Positions 1-5,600 of a stretch of 14,937 bases of DNA are shown here, one piece after another. The position numbers and the translations under genes are program-made. The DNA is taken from NCBI GenBank assembly GCA_030635365.1, contig DAOVYZ010000018.1, forward strand, positions 1 through 14,937. Reading direction: 5' to 3'. The notes beneath the pieces were generated by a model. That model had not been told where the DNA came from. It saw only the letters and a list, made by a program, of their open reading frames with translations, and did no database searches. The DNA is from Bacteroidales bacterium. GTDB lineage: Bacteria > Bacteroidota > Bacteroidia > Bacteroidales > UBA12077. How positions within the stretch are numbered: position 1 is the stretch's first letter; the number at the start of each line of letters is the position of its first letter.

Positions 1-331
1 CTTAAATTTTCCGCAAAAGCAAGCAGGGATGACATTTTTTTTGCTTTGGTTGCTACCAATTTTAAGGCAGCAAACAGTTCTTTAAAAAACTTTGGCTTTT
101 GAGGGCTGGATTTTTGAGCGGTTTTTTAATGTACTGTTTGTCAGGGTTGGCAAAAAAATCAGAGAGTATTTAATATAATGTAAAATATTATGTCCCTGTA
201 TTGATCGAAAGGATTTTTATAATTTCCATTATGTTAAATATCGAGCGATCATGGTTTTGGCTGATTGCCGTTTTTTATGCTTCGTGTGTGTCTGGGAAAA
301 AGCAATAAAAAAAGGCATGAAGCAAAACCAA
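1..331. other. Non-coding stretch, no feature recognised
   Basis: I see no convincing gene on either strand. The stretch has T-runs and stop codons in all frames. It lies downstream of the toxin gene on the minus strand, so it should hold that operon's 3' end, but I found no clear GC-rich hairpin followed by a U-run. A weak AT-only inverted repeat at about 171-190 is too poor to call. Confidence 0.5.
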
Positions 332-592
332 CTATTTCTTATAAACATCTTTACGATGTGCAATCTTTATGACTTCAATGATTAACACATCATTATGTAT
401 GGAGTATAAAACCCGATAGTTACCAATTCGTACTCTATAATCATTATCTGATCCTTTTAATTTTTTATAACCTTTGGGATAAGGATTTGTCTTAAACTGA
501 TCTATTACCTTACTTGCTTTTGTTGCTATAGGTTTGGGAAGTTTGGATAGTTCTTTTATTGCAGATTTCTTAATTCTTATTTGATATTCCAT
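332..592 (-). CDS. RelE/ParE-family toxin of a type II toxin-antitoxin pair
   Basis: An 86-residue basic protein with the RelE/ParE fold signature. An N-terminal beta strand (EYQIRIKKSA) leads into helices (KELSKLPKPIATKASKVI), then a KLKG turn (L45-G47), a strand pair DYRVRIGNYRVLYSI (51-65), and a C-terminal strand ending in IAHRKDVYK (77-85). RelE members of this size usually cut mRNA in the ribosome A site; R53, R60, H79, R80 and Y84 are the candidate functional residues. ParE relatives target gyrase instead, and sequence alone does not separate the two. I chose the ATG at 590-592 over an in-frame TTG two codons upstream, because it leaves 9 bases after the antitoxin stop and starts the first strand properly. 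It is co-transcribed with the antitoxin upstream. Confidence 0.87.
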   Translation of the reverse strand: MEYQIRIKKSAIKELSKLPKPIATKASKVIDQFKTNPYPKGYKKLKGSDNDYRVRIGNYRVLYSIHNDVLIIEVIKIAHRKDVYKK

Positions 593-601
593 AAACAAGA
601 T

Positions 602-820
602 TTAATCAATGATTCCATCTTTTTGAAGACCTTTCTTAACTTCATCCCAAGATAAAGTTTCTTCATCTTTTCGAGAGTTGATAGTAATTAAGTCAAATAA
701 ATCTTCAAGGTATTCATTAATAACCTTATCATGATTTTCCAAATCAATCATTAATCCTATTTTCTTACCTTTAGCATTAGTTACAAAGCTTATTCCTTTC
801 ATTGTCTCAATGTTTTTCAT
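602..820 (-). CDS. Antitoxin of the RelE/ParE-type pair (RelB/Phd-like)
   Basis: A 72-residue acidic protein directly upstream of the toxin gene, with 9 bases between its stop and the toxin ATG. The N-terminal part (MKGISFVTNAKGKKIGLMIDLENHDKV, read in two pieces) resembles the small antitoxins that pair with RelE in Bacteroidota and Cyanobacteria. The middle is a helix with acidic residues. The tail, with SRKDEETLSWDEVKKGL (about 49-65), matches the usual toxin-binding end. It should bind and neutralise the toxin and probably represses its own promoter. A TAAATTTG box at 826-833 on the minus strand fits the Bacteroidota -7 consensus TAnnTTTG, but would give an almost leaderless mRNA and lacks a clear -33 TTTG partner. 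Family assignment is by pattern and gene order only. Confidence 0.8.
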   Translation of the reverse strand: MKNIETMKGISFVTNAKGKKIGLMIDLENHDKVINEYLEDLFDLITINSRKDEETLSWDEVKKGLQKDGIID

Positions 821-825
821 TTCTA

Positions 826-833
826 CAAATTTA
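826..833 (-). promoter_or_regulatory. Possible -7 box of the toxin-antitoxin operon
   Basis: On the minus strand the octamer TAAATTTG matches TAnnTTTG, and lies five bases before the antitoxin ATG. No TTTG is found about 20 bases upstream, and the transcript would be nearly leaderless. A chance match in AT-rich DNA is possible. Confidence 0.3.
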
Positions 834-965
834 ACGTTTTTTACGCACTTTTAGTTCTATTTTAACGGACGATATTTATTAATTGCTCTGTTAGTTCCTG
901 CAGGTTTACTTGCTCGTATTGTTGTGTATCTTTTTGGTTGGCTTGTGTTGGCAGGGTTCTTTGTT

Positions 966-990
966 GGCACAAGGCAAAGAGCCTTGCGCC
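966..990. repeat. Short GC-rich hairpin
   Basis: An inverted repeat with two 10-base arms around a 5-base loop (AAAGA) and one mismatch (A969/C987). The arms are GGCACAAGGC and GCCTTGCGCC. No T-run follows on either strand, so it is not a terminator. It sits 8 bases from the larger palindrome at 998-1033, and the two may belong to one intergenic repeat element. Confidence 0.6.
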
Positions 991-997
991 ATTTGGG

Positions 998-1033
998 GAA
1001 ATCACATTTCCGGATATCCGGAAATATGATTTC
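998..1033. repeat. 36-bp near-perfect palindrome
   Basis: Positions 1006-1025 are a perfect 20-bp palindrome centred on GGATATCC. Beyond one mismatched pair (1005 C / 1026 A) the symmetry continues for seven more pairs (GAAATCA / TGATTTC). This gives 17 matched pairs out of 18 with no loop. Such perfect symmetry fits a dimeric protein site or an extrudable cruciform better than an RNA hairpin. It lies in the gap between the Rhs operon's terminator and the toxin-antitoxin pair. Confidence 0.85.
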
Positions 1034-1081
1034 GTTTTCATTCGTTTTGATCCCTACTCGTTTTGGTCTATGCCATATAAG

Positions 1082-1117
1082 TAACAAAAAATAAACCCAG
1101 CATTTTTATACTGGGTT
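1082..1117 (-). terminator. Rho-independent terminator of the Rhs operon
   Basis: On the minus strand the stem AACCCAG/CTGGGTT extends inward through a T-G wobble and two A-T pairs to an AAAA loop. It is followed directly by TATTTTTTG. This is a classic intrinsic terminator. It lies about 160 bases after the stop codon of the last Rhs-operon gene, leaving a structured 3' untranslated region between. It also separates the operon from the toxin-antitoxin pair further along the same strand. Confidence 0.8.
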
Positions 1118-1152
1118 CATTCTATATTTGTTTTTTGTTTCTTCAAAACAAT

Positions 1153-1240
1153 GTTAGTTAAAACTTAGCGAAGCGGTCTCACGAACACAGTGAGTAAACT
1201 AACTTTTTTAATGCGGCGAAGTCAGAGACATTCGCCGAGC
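1153..1240. repeat. Cluster of hairpins in a GC-richer intergenic patch
   Basis: GTTAGTT (1153-1159) is matched by AACTAAC (1197-1203), and encloses a smaller hairpin CTCAC/GTGAG (1178-1194). Next to it, CGGCGAA (1214-1220) pairs with TTCGCCG (1231-1237). The patch is clearly richer in G and C than the gene ending at 1276. On the minus strand it would be the 3' untranslated region of the Rhs operon. It may be a processed RNA structure or a remnant of a repeat element; no RNA family was recognised. Confidence 0.5.
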
Positions 1241-1275
1241 CACTTCGAGCGACAAACTACTCTGAGCGGGGGTAA

Positions 1276-1857
1276 TTACTCTTTGCAAGAACATTTAATC
1301 GGGATACCATCAAAATCCAAATCTATACTCCTAATACCACTCTTTTTACTCACATATATTTTATTAATTTTAGTTATTGATGATGGATATGGTGGTAATA
1401 TTTCAAAATTAAATACATATAAACTATCTTCAATCTCATCAGTAATAATATTTTCCAAGTTTATGCTATAATTATTTATAATGCCAGCATATTTTACGTT
1501 CCATTTACTTCTATTATCAGGTGAAAAGTCAAATAATTTAGATTCATTATAATCATAATTGTCTTTATAGACCTTTGGCAATAATATAATTTTATCATCA
1601 TAAAATCTAATATATCCAATAGTATCAGTATTAGATTCTCCAAATATAAATGGATAATATATAGTCTTATTAATAACTACAGATTCTGTGTAATTAGAAT
1701 AAAAATAATTAGAAATCGTATCACCATATAGATTTATTATATTCTCACACTTCATCACAGAACCTCTTTTTTTACAAAAATCGCATTGCCCATTAAGATT
1801 GCATTTACCAAGTAAAAACACACACACGCTTATAACAATTATTTTTATATAGTTCAT
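1276..1857 (-). CDS. Small secreted protein downstream of the Rhs toxin gene, candidate immunity protein
   Basis: About 193 residues, family not recognised. Residues 1-24 look like a Sec signal peptide: MNYIKI, a hydrophobic stretch to G17, and a likely cut after NGQ. The site before C19 (LLGK) is not a lipobox, so I do not call a lipoprotein. The mature part has a C-x2-C pair at C25/C28, C37, and a C-terminal C-S-C (189-191), which may form disulfides outside the cytoplasm. The rest looks like beta strands with many Tyr, Asn and Ile. The ATG at 1855-1857 is preferred over a TTG ten codons upstream, because it places the basic N-terminus right before the hydrophobic core. The gene begins 76 bases after the Rhs gene and shares the low GC of the Rhs tip. 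Position and composition suggest immunity against the tip; this is inference. Confidence 0.6.
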   Translation of the reverse strand: MNYIKIIVISVCVFLLGKCNLNGQCDFCKKRGSVMKCENIINLYGDTISNYFYSNYTESVVINKTIYYPFIFGESNTDTIGYIRFYDDKIILLPKVYKDNYDYNESKLFDFSPDNRSKWNVKYAGIINNYSINLENIITDEIEDSLYVFNFEILPPYPSSITKINKIYVSKKSGIRSIDLDFDGIPIKCSCKE

Positions 1858-1933
1858 TTTTAATATTTTTAGTTTATTTAAACTCAACCACAGTAATACA
1901 TAACTCTTTTTATAAATTACCTAAAATCCATCA

Positions 1934-2614
1934 TTAATTATTGTACCACCATTGTAATAATTGGTCGCTATAATTTGAATCACTCTTTTTCTGATTATAT
2001 TTCCCACTATTCGCTGGATTAGATTGATTAATTGGAAATGGTTCTACTTTTTCAACGGAAGGCGTTTCACTATTTCGAACATTTCTTAATTCTTCCAGGA
2101 TATTAAATGCAGCCGAATTCCTTCTTATGATTGCTTTATATCCCCCATTAACTAGTTTAATATAGGTTACTCCATAGGCTTTATGTTCTTTTTCTGCGTC
2201 ACCTCCTAAATATAAATCAACATGTGCTTTTATTTCATGAAATAAAGTTTCTGCATTATCAAATTTACTTCCTTTATTAAAGTTATCTTCATTAAGGCTC
2301 ATTAAATGTATTGATCTGCCTATTCCAAGTGATTTACTTATATCAATCCCATTTAGTGTAGAAAAATCCTTTTGATATTCATCATTTAAATTAAGATTAA
2401 CTTTTCCAGCCCTTAACAACCCTTGTTTTTCTGCATAAGAATAGATTGCACCATTCGCATATGATAGTTTATTGAATTTTTGACAGGTTATATAAATGTC
2501 ATGAGTATTACTATTTGCATATTTTCCCCATAATTCCTTACCTAAAGTGGTCTTTAGAAGTGTTTCTTTTGCTACTTCAACAGATTTATTACCTGTAACA
2601 ATATATATAGATTT
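1934..2614 (-). other. Variable C-terminal toxin tip of the Rhs protein
   Basis: This segment codes for residues 1860-2085, after the DPDG motif. Sampled lines here have about 30% GC, against about 45-58% in sampled lines of the Rhs shell, the usual sign of an exchanged tip. The helical segment ETLFHEIKAHVDLYLGG carries H1985, E1986 and H1990. An acidic/His patch D1998-x-E2000-x-E2002-H2003 and Y2006 follow. Zincins normally have HExxH, so the three-residue spacing is atypical, and metal binding or activity is unproven. The last 40 residues are polar and probably flexible. Confidence 0.65.
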
Positions 2615-5600
2615 CCCGTCAGGATCAATAAAAATTAGTGGATTGTTTGCAACGTAACTATACGGAGATAAGTGTATATATTCATCTGCAAGAGGGTCAA
2701 TATTATACCATCTTCCCAAAGCAGCATCGTAATGTCGCCATCCGTAATCATACAAATCCAGTGCAACACCGTTGAATACGTCTTCCTGCAACTCTTTGCC
2801 ATTGTACAGGTATTTATTTTTATCAAGGTTTTGTTTTTCAAATAACATTCCAAATGGGTAGTAATTGTTTACCTGGTCAACTACTACATTGCCACTGCCA
2901 TCGTTGTGGAACATTACACGGGTATTGCCTAAATGGTCTTTTAAATAATACTCGTAAGTATACACCGAACTGGTTTTTGTTACTTTGCCTTCGGATGTTA
3001 GTAAGGTAAAATCATCACCTGTTACATCTTCATAAATAATATTTCCGGTATAGGCTACTTCCATTTCGAGTGTACTATTCCTGTAGGTTTCCTTTGCAAG
3101 TTTTACTCCTGCTGCATCGTAAATATACTTAATTTTATTGCCTCCTCCAAAGTCAATTTCTTTTGGTAAGTTCAGGTAATTGTAGTATACATCCAATCCC
3201 TTATTGTCGTCAACTATCATGTTGCCATTGGCATCGTAAAGGTATTCTTCATCAATTCCGGCATTAACTTTATCGTAAAAGCCCAGGCCCATATCTCCAT
3301 TATCGGTAACATTTCTTAACTGGTTGGTGTAATTAGTTCCGCTTAGGTAATCGTAAACCAGGTTATCAATGTATGTTCCGCTTTCCCCGTATCGTTTCAG
3401 TATATTAATATTGCCATTGGAATCGTAATCAACAAACTCCAGGTCGTAACTATTCGGGTTTGCCCAGCCTTCGTTGTCTATTTTATAATCGCCTTTTTTT
3501 ATACGGTTAACTTTATCGTATGTAAATACATAGGCTTGTTTTTCTGTTGTCCCTGCATCGCCTCCAATAGCAGCATCGGGGTCTATTACCAGGTGTGCAC
3601 CGGGCAGCAATGTTGTGCCGGGCGAAACGGTTATCTGGTAGTTGGATACTATTTCGGTATTTACCGTTGCATCATTAACTTGTATGTCTTGCTTGTTTTG
3701 TATTGCTTTCCATACCATTGCCGATATGTTGCCATTGTACTGTGCATCGCTTATACTGCTAACTCCCGTAATAGGATTGTTATATGCCAATTGCATGGCA
3801 AACAAATCGGGGCCTATACCTTCGGGATTGTTTATTTTTGTCATCCAGCCCCGTATGTTGTACTCAAAATTTACATCTTGCAAGAAATTATCAGGAGCTG
3901 TTTCGTGCAGTTTTTTATTAATTAACTGCCCGAGTTCGTTGTATTCCATTTCTGCCATTAAAACCGGATCGCCATTGCCTTCTACCTGGTGATACACTTC
4001 AGTTAACCTGAATGCATGGTCATAATCAAATTCCTGGTTAATAATAACTGCTACTGCGCCAGTATTTTTTACATGTATTTGTTGTGTTTTTAATATATTT
4101 CCAATAAAATCATATTTTGTTAAAAACAGGTCATTGCCTCCCAGGTAATTCTTGTTATAAGTACGAATTACACGGTATTTATCGTCGTAAAGGTTTAAAG
4201 ACATTAAATATTGATTTGTTGTTCCCAAAACTTTCGTTAGTGTTCCGGTTACCTGCCCTTTTACATTGTAATTTATTGCTGTTACCGGATAGTCAATATT
4301 GCTTATGCTTTCAACATAATTGCGTATGGTATTGCCAGTATCGAAATCGTAATTGTCGTAATATGTTACTGTTAATATTTCATAGTTAGTACTTAATTGT
4401 GGGAATGACTGGTTATCATACCCAAAATATGTTGACGAAAGCCCATCATAGCTTTCATATGGTTCACATATTCCCCATTGTGTATTTACGTGTGCCTGCA
4501 TATTTTCCTGCCCAATATTTACTGCATCGTAATACACGCCTGCCATTACAGGGCGGTTCAGTGCATCATACTTAGTAAACATCCATTCGTTGGGTGCAGA
4601 TTCAGGAACATCATTTCTTAAATTACCATCCTGGGTAAGTACCAACCTGTCACGATTATCGTAAACCATATAAACAGGTTCTGCTCCAGGAAGCTTTTTT
4701 AGGCTCATTCTCTTTCGTGCATCGTACTCGTAGTAATAACACAGGTTTTTTATTACTGCATGGCTGGTATCAAAAACTGTTGTTGTATCTAATAGTTCAA
4801 CAGCTTTTGGTGGCAGTACATAACGTAACAATCCGTAATCGTCATATACATAATATGTACTTAGTTTTAAATTTGTAGTATCAGCTACTTTCAATAGTAC
4901 CTGCCCTCTGTTATTTTTGTATTCGGCACCCCACACCTTGTTTTCGTCACGGGTAGCATTTTTGTAAAGTCTGCCTTCATTGTATGTGCCTGTTTTTACA
5001 AGCTGGTTGCTTGTACCTACTTCAAAATGTATTACTTCATTGCTTGTATTTGTTTCGTAAGCAAAGCGGACGGTATTGCCGTTGCCATCAGTTTTTACCT
5101 GCCAGCCTTCGCCGGGGGCGCCCTGTTCCAGTACACGGTTAAGTGGCGATTTTTCAAACTCAATATCTGCCCATGGGTTTGTACTTATAGCCACTTTTGT
5201 TGATGTTGAAAGCATCCCTTTGTAAAACTCCAGTTGCCTGGTTTCGGCATCGCTTCTAAAAGCACCTCCGGCAATTTCGGAAACATATGGCAGGTATTTA
5301 CGTGTTTCGCGCCCCAAATCATCGTAAGTTATGTGCTGTATTATGTCTTTACCTGATGGGCTGGTTCCAATCTGTACTGATTGTATTGGGCGGCCTAATC
5401 CATCAAAATAGCTTACTTGTTCTATGGATTGGCTACCATCTTCGGGTAAACTAGTGTATGCTATTGTTGGTGTTGTGGTATGTATAAAGTTTTCGTTTAC
5501 AGCGGACATAATTACTGCATTTTCTCCAATTGTTATACTTTTAGGCTGATAAGAACTGTTACCGCATGAATTTTCTGCCCGTACTGATACATTGCCTGTT

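Noticed and set aside
857..1087. Minus-strand open frame of 76 codons
   Set aside because: It runs through the palindrome and hairpin, has no family resemblance or start signal that I can see, and its composition looks like non-coding DNA.
881..1203. Integron attC site near the toxin-antitoxin pair, suggested by GTTAG/CTAAC motifs
   Set aside because: The motifs at 1153-1203 enclose only a simple hairpin. The paired core boxes with the right spacing and an extrahelical base pattern could not be shown, and no integrase is present in the window.
1190..1471. Plus-strand open frame of 93 codons
   Set aside because: It lies mostly antisense to the small secreted protein, begins in the hairpin cluster and lacks an ATG start.
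1795..1857. Lipoprotein signal in the small secreted protein
   Set aside because: The residues before C19 are L-L-G-K; Lys next to the Cys does not fit a lipobox. A normal signal peptide cut after NGQ fits better.
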